From NCBI RefSeq assembly GCF_002025665.1, contig NZ_CP018786.1, forward strand, positions 1,612,001-1,676,000: DNA of 64,000 bases, given 5' to 3'. Position numbers and translations under genes: made by a program. The DNA comes from Chryseobacterium indologenes. GTDB lineage: Bacteria; Bacteroidota; Bacteroidia; Flavobacteriales; Weeksellaceae. How positions within the stretch are numbered: the first letter of the stretch is position 1; the number at the start of each line of letters is the position of its first letter. Under the pieces are notes generated by a model. That model made no database searches and was not told the DNA's origin. It worked only from the letters and a program-made list of their open reading frames with translations. This document shows, one piece after another, positions 1 through 9,233 of this stretch.

Positions 1-1
1 A

Positions 2-448
2 AAGGAAATTATTGAGAGAATCTGTTTCTGGGAGTGGACGGACCTTAGTAATGATCAGGCTCATCTTTTAAATGTTTTTTGGGATGAAATGATCAAAGCT
101 CCGGAAGAAAAACTGGAACTTAAAATGCCGAAGGACAGACGTTTTAAGAGAATTGTTGAAGAGTGGACACTACGCCAGTCTATACCTCCAATGTTGAAAG
201 ATCTTGCAGAAATAACCGGAGCAGTGGAAAAAACGATCAGCCGTATTTTTAAAAAAGAAACCGGACTGTCTTATCAGGATTGGAGACAGCAATGGAGGTT
301 ACAACGATCTATTGAACTTTTAGTAGAAGGTAATTCAATAGGAGAGGTGTCGCATATCCTTGACTTTTCATCAGACAGTGCTTTTATTGAGTTTTTCAAA
401 AAACAGACAGGCTCAACACCTTTGCAATATCTTATGAAGAATGAGTAA
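2..448 (+). CDS. AraC-type helix-turn-helix regulator, 3' part only
   Basis: The reading frame is open from the window edge, so the gene starts upstream and only its last 148 residues are visible. The final ~100 residues look like the double helix-turn-helix DNA-binding domain of AraC/XylS regulators: one helix pair around LKDLAEITGAVEKTISRIFKKETG, a linker helix (YQDWRQQWRLQRS), and a second HTH ending in the usual GxTPLQY-type tail (here GSTPLQY). A Met codon at 89 could be mistaken for the start, but the upstream codons continue in frame without a stop. The effector-binding N-terminus is not in view, so the ligand cannot be inferred. Confidence 0.85.
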   Translation, partial: KEIIERICFWEWTDLSNDQAHLLNVFWDEMIKAPEEKLELKMPKDRRFKRIVEEWTLRQSIPPMLKDLAEITGAVEKTISRIFKKETGLSYQDWRQQWRLQRSIELLVEGNSIGEVSHILDFSSDSAFIEFFKKQTGSTPLQYLMKNE

Positions 449-537
449 ACCTTGGAGTGCCACGTTCATTTCTTGTCCTATGAAAAGCCTGATTCATAGT
501 AAATTTCATAAAATTGTACTACCTAATACAATATTTT

Positions 538-1005
538 ATGAAAACAATGAATACCAATAGCGTTGAGAATTACATACATATAATTGAGATCAACACTACT
601 GTAGATAAAGTATATCATGCCTTGACTCATGAGATTCCTCTTTGGTGGACTGAATTGTTTGAAGGTTCCTCTTCGGAGGTTGGAAATCTTTTTACCATAA
701 GATTTGGAGATCAGATTCACAAAACAATGCGTGTGAAAGAAGTAGCTGCCAATGCAAAAGTTGTATGGCTAGTTGAAGACTCATTAATTGCTCTTCCCGA
801 TTTGAAGAACCAAACAGAATGGATCGGTACAACAATTGTATGGGAAATAGAGGAAAATAAAGGGATCAGCCAGATAAAACTTATTCATGTCGGTCTGAAC
901 CCGGCTATTGAATGTTATGAGATCTGTTCAAATGGTTGGATGCAATTTATAGGCAGCCTGAAAAAATTTCTTGAAACCGGAGAAGGAACTCCTTATAAAA
1001 AATAA
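538..1005 (+). CDS. SRPBCC (START-like / AHSA1) domain protein
   Basis: A 155-residue soluble protein. The pattern is that of the SRPBCC helix-grip fold: a first beta strand (IIEINTTVDKVYHALT), a WW pair soon after, central strands (FTIRFGDQIHKTMRVKEV, VVWLVED), a strand pair near residue 110 and a long C-terminal helix (GWMQFIGSLKKFLETGEG). The GWxxxxxSLKxxLETGxGxP ending is typical of AHSA1/polyketide-cyclase-like proteins. A TTG at 514 would add eight residues, but the ATG at 538 places the domain start normally and is preferred. It follows the AraC-type gene by about 90 bp. The ligand is unknown. Confidence 0.8.
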   Translation: MKTMNTNSVENYIHIIEINTTVDKVYHALTHEIPLWWTELFEGSSSEVGNLFTIRFGDQIHKTMRVKEVAANAKVVWLVEDSLIALPDLKNQTEWIGTTIVWEIEENKGISQIKLIHVGLNPAIECYEICSNGWMQFIGSLKKFLETGEGTPYKK

Positions 1006-1021
1006 AAAAATATTTAAACAA

Positions 1022-1057
1022 AAAAAGAGACTGTTTACACGTAAACAGCCTCTTTTT
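1022..1057. terminator. Bidirectional rho-independent terminator
   Basis: An inverted repeat (CTGTTTAC / GTAAACAG plus flanking GAG/CTC) is bordered by an A run on the left and a T run on the right. It lies between the convergent SRPBCC and rplS genes and can serve both. Confidence 0.85.
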
Positions 1058-1076
1058 GTATTTATTGTTGTCTGAA

Positions 1077-1433
1077 TTATTTCTTCTTGTAAGCAGCGTC
1101 TTTGATTCTTGCTTTTTTACCTCTAAGGTCTCTGAAGTAGTAAATTCTAGCTCTTCTAACTCTACCTCTTCTATCAACTTCGATTTTTTGAAGTGCAGGC
1201 ATGTTAATAGGGAATACTCTTTCTACACCTACATCACCACTCATTTTTCTGATAGTGAAAGTTTTTGTAGAACCAGTACCTCTTAATTGGATAACTGTTC
1301 CTTTGAAGAACTGAGTTCTAGTCTTTTGTCCTTCTTTAATTTCGTAATACACAGTAATTGTATCACCTGCTTTGAATTCAGGGAATTCTTTTTTCGCAAT
1401 GTACTTGTCTTGTACGTACTTTAATAAATCCAT
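1077..1433 (-). CDS. rplS: 50S ribosomal protein L19
   Basis: A 118-residue protein of normal L19 length. It shows the family pattern: an N-terminal helix, then the SH3-like barrel core with FKAGDTITVYYEIKEG, TQFFKGTVIQLRG and TFTIRKMSGDVGVERVFP, and a basic C-terminus (RRGRVRRARIYYFRDLRGKKARI). L19 sits at the 30S-50S interface. The gene stands alone here, with its own promoter about 70 bp upstream and a shared terminator downstream. In many bacteria rplS follows rimM and trmD; those genes are not beside it here. Confidence 0.98.
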   Translation of the reverse strand: MDLLKYVQDKYIAKKEFPEFKAGDTITVYYEIKEGQKTRTQFFKGTVIQLRGTGSTKTFTIRKMSGDVGVERVFPINMPALQKIEVDRRGRVRRARIYYFRDLRGKKARIKDAAYKKK

Positions 1434-1502
1434 TATTAATAAAATAAAATGTTAAAGCTAAGCAACTTACACGTTCTTCGTCAGAGGTTGAATAACAGGT
1501 TG

Positions 1503-1535
1503 CAAATGTACAAAATAGTTTTTGAATACACCAAA
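1503..1535 (-). promoter_or_regulatory. Bacteroidota-type promoter of rplS
   Basis: On the minus strand a TACATTTG -7 box (TAnnTTTG) at 1503-1510 is preceded by TTTG at 1532-1535, with 21 bases between. This fits the -33/-7 pattern of Bacteroidota housekeeping promoters. The leader to the rplS start would be about 65 bases. Confidence 0.7.
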
Positions 1536-1728
1536 TATTTAATGTGCTAAAAACTATAATTTTTTCATTCTGGTTTTGCCAAAAAATTAACGGTTTCTTT
1601 AAAGTACCATCAGACAGAGTTTATATGGGAACTCTACTTTTGCCCGAAGTAAAAAATCTGAGCAAGGATTTTTAAATAGTTGATTTACAATTCGAAATTC
1701 TATATGTTATTTTAAAACGAAAACGATT

Positions 1729-4467
1729 ATGAAACATTATTTCTTCTTTTTTTGTTTCGCGGTCCAGATGGCTTTCGGGCAGGCTTTGTATCCTTATTTA
1801 CAAAATCCTACCCCGAATTCTATGATCGTCAATTGGAAAACAGCTTCCAATAATGAAACAACAGTGATCTACGGAGATTCTCCAGCGAATCTGAACGTAA
1901 CCGTAACGGGAACCACCAATATCTTCTCAGATACAGGGTACAACAACAATTACTATTATCACACAGCAAAGATTGCCAATCTTCAGCCGAACACGAAATA
2001 CTATTACAAGATCAAAACAGGAACCAGTGAGTCTGCTGTTTACAATTTCAGAACACTTCCTTTACCGGGACAAGCTGTAACTGCCAATGGAAAGATCCGT
2101 TTCCTTATTATGGGGGACAACCAGATCAAAGCAGAACCAAGATATGATACGCTTACTTTGAATGCGTATAAAAAACTAAAGGAAAAATTCGGAGCTACTT
2201 CAGATCCGTCAGATAATATTGCGCTTACTTTTATGGTAGGTGACCAGGTAGACGTAGGTACATTGGATCACTATGAAAATGTCCACTTTAAAAAGAATAT
2301 CAAACTATCACCTTATCTGCCTATTCAGACAACGGTAGGAAACCATGAAACCTATGGAACGATGGGAATGAATTCTTACTATGCCCATTTTTATATTGAT
2401 GAAATCAGTTATAAAGGGATAAGCTCAGGAAATGAGAATTATTATGCCCAGCAGGCAGGAAATGTATTATTTGTAAGTTTAAGTTCTGAACATACCGGAT
2501 CAGCCCAGCAGACATGGCTTCAGCAGATCTTAACGGCGGCCAACAATGATTCTACGGTAGACTGGATTATTTCTTTGAGTCACAGACCGTATCAGGCAGA
2601 GCAGTATGTAGGAGATATTTCTACATGGGTAAGAGAAAATGCCGTACCGCTTCTGGTGACTTCTGATAAATATTTAATGCACGTTGGAGCTCACCACCAT
2701 TTATACCACAGAGGTCAGCTTAAAAATACGCCGAATTATCAGATTATTTCCGGAGGAACAGCCTGGGATCAATATTGGGGAATGTCCAATGAACAGGATT
2801 TTGATGATGTTCAGAAAACTTTAACAGATTGGACTTATCAGATTGTGGAAGTAGATATTCCAACCGGAAAAGTAGATATTGAATGCTATTCAATCGGTGG
2901 AGTTTACAACAAGAAAAACAATGTATTGGTAGATTCTTTCCACAGATATAAAAATCAGCCTAAACCGGCAAAACCATCCATTACAAATACTTTCTCAGGG
3001 CCAATTACTTTACCTTTGACATTGAATGGAAGTGCATTTTCTTCTTCCAATGGAGAGCTTTTAAATACAACACAGTTCCAGATCAGTAAAGCCTCGAATT
3101 TTTCTGTGGTTGAAAAGGAATTCTACCGCGATTTTGAAAACTGGTTCGGAAAAGACGGAAACGGAACTCCTGATAAAACGAAAAATCTGAATGATGGAGT
3201 AGACATCACAAAAGCAATATTGGCAGCGAATTCTATCCCCAACGGAATCTATTATGTGAAAACACGTTACAGAGACAGAAATCTTGAATGGAGTGAGTGG
3301 AGTGAGGTGAAGCAGTTCGAAATTACAGGAAGTGTGGTTTCAAACCCTACCTTCACTTTAAACAAAACAGAATATGCTCAGAATGAAGCTATCACAGCTA
3401 CTTTCACAGGAGGTCCCGGAAATCAGCAGGATTGGGTAGGAATCTATAAAAAAGGACAAACTCCGGCTTCTACCACTTCACAAGGCTATATTTATACGAA
3501 TGGGCAGACTGCTGGAACAGTAACTTTCAATAATGGTCTGGCTACTAAAGGTCAGTATTTTGCAGGATTCTTTGCCAATGGAGGGTATACAGAAATCACT
3601 CCAAGAAAAAATTTCTATGTAGGACCGAAAGTACAGCTGCAGACTACCGCTGATACATATCCGGTAGGAGGAACGGTTATTATCAATTTTACAGATGGAC
3701 CGAACTTACAGAAAGACTGGATCGGAATTTATAAAATGGGACAGACTCCGGGAACTACAGCTTCTATCAAATGGAGCTATGTGACGGCTGCATCCGGAAC
3801 ATTGAATTTTACAGGGCTTCCAAAAGGATATTATTATGCTCAGTATTTGTTGGAAGATGGATATAACGGAATCGGGGAGAAGGTATTCTTTAAAGTAGGA
3901 GATATTGTTACTGATCTATGGATCAACAAACCTGTATACACTTTAGGAGAAAACATTACAGCTTCATGGACAGATTCTCCGGGAATCATTAAAGACTGGT
4001 TAGGAATTTATCCTCAAAGTGTTCAGACGCCGGATGATAATTTTGTTTCTTATACCTATTTTGATGGAGTAACTCAGGGAACAAAAACTATTCAGGGGAC
4101 AGCTGTACCTGCAACACCAGGAAACTATTATATGGTAATGTTTACCAATGATTCCTATACAGAGGTTTCCAATAGAGTACAGTTCCAGGTAGCTTCACCT
4201 ACTTTAGGAACAGAAGAAACCAGAAGTACAGAGAAAAATGTAGTGCTGTATCCAAACCCAACCAAACCGGGACAGCCTACTTTCATAAAGAGTGATTACC
4301 CGATTGAAAAAATTGAGTTGGTCTCAGCTTCGGGAGAATTACTGTATGTATCGAAAAATATCAATAACCAACGTTTCTCTTTGGTAAATGAAAACCTTCC
4401 GCCAGGCGTTTACTTTGTAAAAGTACACGGAAGAAAACTATTTACTTTAAAGCTGATTATTCAGTAA
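1729..4467 (+). CDS. Secreted metallophosphatase with three repeat modules and T9SS sorting domain
   Basis: A 912-residue secreted protein. A signal peptide ends near residue 18 (AFGQ). Residues ~20-110 form a fibronectin-III-like purple acid phosphatase N-domain. Residues ~120-400 form a calcineurin-like phosphoesterase with the metal-binding blocks MGDNQ (D130), GDQVD (171-175), GNHE (204-207) and GAHHH. Three modules of roughly 90 residues follow, each carrying a DW(V/I/L)GIY motif. The last ~75 residues are a type A T9SS sorting domain (VVLYPNP ... PPGVYFVKV ... KLIIQ). The family hydrolyses phosphomonoesters or related phosphate esters; the substrate is unknown. Export across the outer membrane by T9SS is inferred from the tail. 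Confidence 0.9.
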   Translation: MKHYFFFFCFAVQMAFGQALYPYLQNPTPNSMIVNWKTASNNETTVIYGDSPANLNVTVTGTTNIFSDTGYNNNYYYHTAKIANLQPNTKYYYKIKTGTSESAVYNFRTLPLPGQAVTANGKIRFLIMGDNQIKAEPRYDTLTLNAYKKLKEKFGATSDPSDNIALTFMVGDQVDVGTLDHYENVHFKKNIKLSPYLPIQTTVGNHETYGTMGMNSYYAHFYIDEISYKGISSGNENYYAQQAGNVLFVSLSSEHTGSAQQTWLQQILTAANNDSTVDWIISLSHRPYQAEQYVGDISTWVRENAVPLLVTSDKYLMHVGAHHHLYHRGQLKNTPNYQIISGGTAWDQYWGMSNEQDFDDVQKTLTDWTYQIVEVDIPTGKVDIECYSIGGVYNKKNNVLVDSFHRYKNQPKPAKPSITNTFSGPITLPLTLNGSAFSSSNGELLNTTQFQISKASNFSVVEKEFYRDFENWFGKDGNGTPDKTKNLNDGVDITKAILAANSIPNGIYYVKTRYRDRNLEWSEWSEVKQFEITGSVVSNPTFTLNKTEYAQNEAITATFTGGPGNQQDWVGIYKKGQTPASTTSQGYIYTNGQTAGTVTFNNGLATKGQYFAGFFANGGYTEITPRKNFYVGPKVQLQTTADTYPVGGTVIINFTDGPNLQKDWIGIYKMGQTPGTTASIKWSYVTAASGTLNFTGLPKGYYYAQYLLEDGYNGIGEKVFFKVGDIVTDLWINKPVYTLGENITASWTDSPGIIKDWLGIYPQSVQTPDDNFVSYTYFDGVTQGTKTIQGTAVPATPGNYYMVMFTNDSYTEVSNRVQFQVASPTLGTEETRSTEKNVVLYPNPTKPGQPTFIKSDYPIEKIELVSASGELLYVSKNINNQRFSLVNENLPPGVYFVKVHGRKLFTLKLIIQ

Positions 4468-4493
4468 GGTAAACTAAACACAATTATAAGGGA

Positions 4494-4522
4494 GAGGCTG
4501 TCAGCAATGATAGCCTCTTTTA
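4494..4522 (+). terminator. Rho-independent terminator after the metallophosphatase gene
   Basis: GAGGCTGTCA at 4494-4503 pairs with TGATAGCCTC at 4508-4517 (one G-T pair), followed by a short T run, 27 bp after the stop codon. Confidence 0.75.
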
Positions 4523-4638
4523 TTGATGTAAATAATCGCCAAATCATCCCTAATCATCGGTGAAAATTGTATTATCTGTGGTTTAAAAAAAGCGACTCCA
4601 AAAAAATTGAAACCGCCTTTGATATAGAGACATGGTAA

Positions 4639-6177
4639 TTAGTCAAATGGATAATACAGATCATCCTCATTAAGTAACGTCTGGTTTTCAGCAGAAGCAT
4701 TTTCATCCTGAGTATCAGCAAGAGTCTTTGTTTCCTGAATAAGCTTTCCATCCATATTATAAAGCTTTAACAGAATCCATTTCCCGCTGCGTTCAAGTTC
4801 TTTGGCTCCATCAAATGTTTTCAGCCTGATTTTTCCGGATTGAATCACACCGGCTTTTACAGAAGATTTATTGGCAGGTTTGCCTTTTGCATACTGTGTG
4901 ATTTGTGCTGTGAAATAATAATCTTCACCATCTTCACTGAAAGGTTGTGTAAAAGTATACAAAACAGTTCCTTTAGTGTCATAAACAATTGCTTCATAAC
5001 CTGTTTGCTTAGCATTCAGCTTTTTTTCATAATTCAGTTTATTAAGCCCTTCATAATAGTTTTTTATATTTACAATAATACCATCTTTATAGAGGGTTTC
5101 ATTAAAACCTTCATAAGTAGTCCCATTATATGGAATACCATCCTGGTACGTTAATGTAGATTTCAGCTTTCCATCCGGAGAATAATATTTGATTTCCTGT
5201 ATGACATCATCTTTTAAAAACTTCTCAGACGATAATTTTTTGTCTTCATCAAAGTATTTGCTATTTACAATTGAGCCTTTTTCATAGCTATCGATGGATG
5301 AAACCTGTGTGTATTCATAGGACAGCTGATAGTCATCTCCATCCATTGGATTGTAAATATCGTTTTCTTTATCATATTGATATACCAGATGCCCTAATTT
5401 TTTACCCGACTCGTCATAAGTTGTTTTATAGCCATCTTTTTTGTTCATTTTCTGTTCCTGTAAGATCTTTCCGGTTTTGCTGTAGATAAAGCCTTCCTTT
5501 ACACTGCCGTCCTTTCTGTATTTTTCTATCTTAGAAATCCTCATTGGACTGGAATAATAATCGACCATCATATTTTCACCCGAACCGGAAGTAGTACTGC
5601 TGCCAAGATATTTTCCTTTTTCACCGTAATATTTTGTTTCAGTGTTGCTATCCTTGTCAATGATGGTTTCATGTCTGATCCCTTTGATGTCATCATCATA
5701 AACGGTTGTTTTTACAGGCGTTGAGTTTTCGTAATCAACCAGAATGTTAAAATCCATTCCATCTTCAGCATCTTTGTAGGTGAACATCTTTCCTGAGAAG
5801 TTTCCATCTGCTTTATATACCAAATCTTCTGTCAGTCTACCTTTTGTATCATTAGTCTGAGCTGGTCCAACCTGCTGGCCGTTAGAATAAGTGGCAAAAC
5901 TCAACACCTTTCCTTCAGGAGTATACCAGGTTACTTTTCCGTCATACACTTCGCTATTAGGAGTTGGATCTGAAGCGAGTCCTTCCATTTGAAGTTTTCC
6001 GTCCTTATAGAAATCTTTGATAAGGGTAAGTTTTCCTTTTGGAGTCGTTTCACGGTAATATTCCATGTTGTCCTGAGTAGTTTTTTCCCAGTTTTCATCG
6101 AAATAAGTTTTTTCCTGTGCGTATACATTGATGCTGAGTACCAGTGCAAGTAATGCTGAGGTAAATAATTTTTTCAT
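4639..6177 (-). CDS. Exported YwqK/MORN-like repeat protein
   Basis: A 512-residue protein with a signal peptide ending near residue 20 (NVYAQ). The mature part is a long series of short beta-hairpin repeats built on Y-x-x-D/E-G-K-L/V (YKDGKLQMEG, YTPEGKVLS, YRKDGSVKEG, YDESGKKLGH, YSPDGKLKST). This is the pattern of the MORN-2/YwqK family, which databases often label 'toxin-antitoxin system YwqK component', a name with little functional support. No catalytic motif is visible and there is no T9SS tail, so it is probably periplasmic or loosely membrane associated. It is flanked by unrelated genes. The function is unknown. Confidence 0.8.
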   Translation of the reverse strand: MKKLFTSALLALVLSINVYAQEKTYFDENWEKTTQDNMEYYRETTPKGKLTLIKDFYKDGKLQMEGLASDPTPNSEVYDGKVTWYTPEGKVLSFATYSNGQQVGPAQTNDTKGRLTEDLVYKADGNFSGKMFTYKDAEDGMDFNILVDYENSTPVKTTVYDDDIKGIRHETIIDKDSNTETKYYGEKGKYLGSSTTSGSGENMMVDYYSSPMRISKIEKYRKDGSVKEGFIYSKTGKILQEQKMNKKDGYKTTYDESGKKLGHLVYQYDKENDIYNPMDGDDYQLSYEYTQVSSIDSYEKGSIVNSKYFDEDKKLSSEKFLKDDVIQEIKYYSPDGKLKSTLTYQDGIPYNGTTYEGFNETLYKDGIIVNIKNYYEGLNKLNYEKKLNAKQTGYEAIVYDTKGTVLYTFTQPFSEDGEDYYFTAQITQYAKGKPANKSSVKAGVIQSGKIRLKTFDGAKELERSGKWILLKLYNMDGKLIQETKTLADTQDENASAENQTLLNEDDLYYPFD

Positions 6178-6555
6178 GTTTTTTTGTAAGCTTTGATATT
6201 TATATATGATTAATGTGATGAAGGTTGTTGAAACAGATCTCAGTAGTGATCAAATGAAACGAAAAGGGCAGTATTTGTCCGGCATTGAAATAATTTCTAC
6301 ATAAAGTTGTGTTTAGATGACAACCGGAACTAATACAGTATTTCCGGCTTTGAGAGCGCAAATATAGATGAAATTGACGAGAAAAAAGATGAAAATGAAC
6401 AGATCTGTTCGGTTTTTAATGTAATGGTTTGATTATGATATTTTTAAATGTTTTAGGGTGTTTTTTTTTAAAGGCATTGAATTCAGTACTGCTTCCACTC
6501 ATAGGATATACAAGAAAATTTATTAAATTTAGCCAACAGAAAAATCTAATATTTC
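6178..6555. other. 378-bp divergent intergenic region
   Basis: AT-rich spacer between the divergent YwqK-like and scoA genes. I see no ORF or RNA gene. A minus-strand TATATTTG at 6359-6366 matches the -7 box and could drive the YwqK-like gene, but no clear -33 box precedes it. Near scoA a TAAATTTA at about 6524 is a one-mismatch -7 candidate. Confidence 0.4.
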
Positions 6556-7257
6556 ATGATAGATAAAAGAGTAAAAAATGCAAAGGAGGCCATTGAAGGA
6601 ATTAATGATGGAATGACATTGATGCTTGGCGGATTCGGACTTTGCGGAATCCCTGAAAACTCAATCAATGCTTTGGTAGAAAGCGATGTGAAAGATCTTA
6701 CTTGCATTTCAAACAATGCAGGAGTAGATGATTTCGGATTAGGATTACTGCTTCACAAAAGACAGATTAAGAAAATGATCTCTTCTTATGTAGGAGAAAA
6801 TGCTGAATTTGAAAGACAGATGCTTTCAGGTGAATTGGATGTAGAACTAACTCCTCAGGGAACTTTAGCAGAAAAATGCAGAGCTGCTCAGGCGGGAATT
6901 CCGGCATTTTATACCCCTGCAGGGTATGGAACTGAAGTAGCAGAAGGGAAAGAAGTAAAAGATTTCAAAGGAAAACCTCATATTCTGGAGCACGCTTACG
7001 ATGCAGACTTTTCTATCGTAAAAGCATGGAAAGGGGATCATGCAGGAAACCTTATCTTTAAAGGATCAGCAAGAAATTTCAACCATCCGATGGCGGGTGC
7101 GGCAAAAATTACCATTGCTGAAGTGGAAGAATTGGTAGAACCAGGACAATTAGATCCCAATGAAATTCATATTCCGGGAATCATGATTCAGAGAATTTTC
7201 CAGGGAGAAAAATTTGAAAAAAGAATTGAGCAGAGAACCGTAAGAACTAAAGAATAA
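6556..7257 (+). CDS. scoA: 3-oxoacid CoA-transferase subunit A
   Basis: A 233-residue alpha subunit of succinyl-CoA:3-ketoacid CoA-transferase (SCOT). The N-terminus carries the CoA-binding glycine-rich segment ([19 protein letters not shown]), followed by [15 protein letters not shown] and the conserved [30 protein letters not shown] block. The enzyme moves CoA from succinyl-CoA to acetoacetate and so activates ketone bodies. Its partner subunit lies at 9234, on the same strand but separated from it by an inverted ABC transporter gene, an uncommon arrangement because scoA and scoB normally touch. Length and motifs are complete. Confidence 0.96.
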   Translation: MIDKRVKNAKEAIEGINDGMTLMLGGFGLCGIPENSINALVESDVKDLTCISNNAGVDDFGLGLLLHKRQIKKMISSYVGENAEFERQMLSGELDVELTPQGTLAEKCRAAQAGIPAFYTPAGYGTEVAEGKEVKDFKGKPHILEHAYDADFSIVKAWKGDHAGNLIFKGSARNFNHPMAGAAKITIAEVEELVEPGQLDPNEIHIPGIMIQRIFQGEKFEKRIEQRTVRTKE

Positions 7258-7274
7258 GTTCAAAAAATAAAAAT

Positions 7275-7308
7275 AAAAAGCGCTGAACATCCATTCAGCG
7301 CTTTTTTT
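7275..7308. terminator. Bidirectional terminator between scoA and the ABC exporter gene
   Basis: AAAGCGCTGAA at 7277-7287 pairs perfectly with TTCAGCGCTTT at 7294-7304, with A and T runs on the two sides. It serves convergent genes and touches the ABC transporter stop codon. Confidence 0.85.
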
Positions 7309-9109
7309 ATGCTTGAGGAGTAAGTGTTTTTCTTTCTCCGATCTGTTGTCTCCACATGGCGTAGTAAAGTCCTTTTTCGTCAATGAGATTCGCGTGGGAA
7401 CCTGTTTCTACTACCTGACCACGTTCAAGAACATAAATTTTGTCTGCATGCATAATCGTACTTAAACGGTGTGCAATAAGAACGGTAATCTGTTCTCTTT
7501 CTTTTGAAATGTCCTTGATGGTAGTGGTAATTTCTTCTTCAGTAATGCTGTCCAGTGCAGAAGTAGCTTCATCAAAAATCAGCAAATGAGGTTTTCTTAA
7601 AAGGGCTCTGGCAATAGCAATCCTTTGTTTTTCACCGCCACTCAGTTTCAGGCCGCCTTCACCAATCACGGTTTCAATTCCTTTTTCAGCTCTTTCCAGT
7701 AATGCTGTGCAGCTTGATTTCTGTAAAGCAACGGCAAGTTCTTCCTCAGTAGCAGAAGGATTAACGAAAAGAAGGTTTTCCTTAATGGTTCCGGCAAATA
7801 ACTGGGTATCTTGTGTTACAAAGCCAATCTGATTTCTTAGTTCATCAAAATCAAATTCTTTTCCATTAATGCCATTGTAAAAAATATTCCCTTCCTGAGG
7901 TCTGTACAATCCAACCAATAGTTTTACCAACGTACTTTTTCCGGAACCACTCGGCCCTACAAAGGCAATAGTCTCACCGTTTTTAAGATCAAAAGAAATG
8001 TTATTTAAAGCTTTGTACTGTGCAGACTGATGCTTGAAAGAAACATGTTTAAATTCCAGTTCCTCAATAGCTCCGATTTGTTTCGGATGAAGAGGTTTTT
8101 CTTCTACGTCTTTTTTCATCAAACGGTCAAAATTCTGAAGAGACGCTTCTGCCTCACGATAAGAAATAATAATGTTTCCAATTTCCTGCATAGGCCCGAA
8201 AATAAAGAAACCATAAAACATTAGAGACAGATATTGACCCGGAGTCACAATGTTTTTAAAAATTAAAAATAAAAGAGTCAGGGTAATTAACTGCTGAAGA
8301 AAATTGACCATTGTTCCCTGAATAAAGCTCAAAGAACGGATGCTTTTCACCTTTCTCAGCTCAAGCCCAAGAATCTTATACGTATTGTTATTTAAACGGA
8401 TCACTTCCTGATTGGTTAATCCTAAACTTTTAACAATCTCAATGTTTCTAAGACTTTCAGTAGTACTTCCGGCTAAAGCGGTGGTTTCAGTGACGATATT
8501 TTTCTGGATCACTTTGATTCTCTTACTCAACAAATTGGTGACAATCGCAATAAAGAAAATTCCACAGATGTAAACCGGCATAATAGACCAGTGCAAACGG
8601 ATAGCATACACAGAAACGAAAATAATACTCACCAGAATTCCGAAGAAAATATTGATGAAGTTCGTGATGAATTTGACTGTATCTTCTCTTACCTTCGTTA
8701 AAATCGACAGGGTTTCACCACTTCTCTGATCTTCAAACTCCTGATAGGGAAGTGCCATGGAGTGTTTTAAACCGTCTGTAAATATTTTCGCTCCAAACTT
8801 TTGAGTAATCACACTGACTACATAATCCTGAAAAGCTTTGGCAATTCTGCTCACCATTGCTGTTCCGATAAGCAGTCCCAAGAAGTAAAAAGCACCGTGA
8901 TATATAGAGCTTCCGTATAAATATTCATTCAGGTTTCTGGGTAATAGCTTTTCTTTATCAAAAAAGTTAGGATGAGTAACCAATTGATCAAGGATATTTC
9001 CTGTGATGGCCGGGGCAAATAAAGAGAAAACCTGGTTGATCGTAGCCAAAAATAAAGAGATGATTATCAGCCACTGATAAGGTTTAAGATATCTAAAAAG
9101 TATTTTCAT
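7307..9109 (-). CDS. ABC exporter, fused permease and ATPase
   Basis: A 600-residue half-transporter of the MsbA/exporter type. About 320 residues of six-helix permease come first, then a nucleotide-binding domain from ~345. Walker A is GPSGSGKST (about residues 383-391), the signature is LSGGEKQR (about 486), Walker B is LLIFDEATSALD, and the H-loop lies in IAHRLST. It would act as a homodimer or heterodimer in the inner membrane. The substrate cannot be read from the sequence; lipid, peptide or drug export are all possible. It lies between the two CoA-transferase subunit genes on the opposite strand. A TAATTTTG -7 box at 9130-9137 (minus) may be its promoter. Confidence 0.92.
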   Translation of the reverse strand: MKILFRYLKPYQWLIIISLFLATINQVFSLFAPAITGNILDQLVTHPNFFDKEKLLPRNLNEYLYGSSIYHGAFYFLGLLIGTAMVSRIAKAFQDYVVSVITQKFGAKIFTDGLKHSMALPYQEFEDQRSGETLSILTKVREDTVKFITNFINIFFGILVSIIFVSVYAIRLHWSIMPVYICGIFFIAIVTNLLSKRIKVIQKNIVTETTALAGSTTESLRNIEIVKSLGLTNQEVIRLNNNTYKILGLELRKVKSIRSLSFIQGTMVNFLQQLITLTLLFLIFKNIVTPGQYLSLMFYGFFIFGPMQEIGNIIISYREAEASLQNFDRLMKKDVEEKPLHPKQIGAIEELEFKHVSFKHQSAQYKALNNISFDLKNGETIAFVGPSGSGKSTLVKLLVGLYRPQEGNIFYNGINGKEFDFDELRNQIGFVTQDTQLFAGTIKENLLFVNPSATEEELAVALQKSSCTALLERAEKGIETVIGEGGLKLSGGEKQRIAIARALLRKPHLLIFDEATSALDSITEEEITTTIKDISKEREQITVLIAHRLSTIMHADKIYVLERGQVVETGSHANLIDEKGLYYAMWRQQIGERKTLTPQA

Positions 9110-9168
9110 TCTATTAAAAAATAATGGAACAAAATTACAGATATTATTTTAACTAACAGTGTTAATTA

Positions 9169-9198
9169 TTGAATACAACAAAGCTCTTTTGTATTCAA
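9169..9198. promoter_or_regulatory. Perfect inverted repeat in the divergent ABC exporter / scoB region
   Basis: TTGAATACAA at 9169-9178 and TTGTATTCAA at 9189-9198 are perfect 10-bp arms around a 10-base spacer. It lies between the divergent starts at 9109 and 9234, where an operator could affect both genes. No regulator is known from the sequence. Confidence 0.45.
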
Positions 9199-9233
9199 GT
9201 GAAAATAATTAAATTGCAGTCTAAGTTTTTATT

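Noticed and set aside
514..537. TTG start for the SRPBCC protein
   Set aside because: It adds eight residues with no domain role; the ATG at 538 fits the fold start.
1056..1286. Plus-strand ORF opposite rplS
   Set aside because: It is antisense to a highly conserved ribosomal protein gene, is Ser-rich and has no recognisable domain.
4639..6177. Toxin-antitoxin component, as the YwqK family is often labelled
   Set aside because: No partner toxin or antitoxin gene lies nearby, and the repeat structure alone does not support that role.
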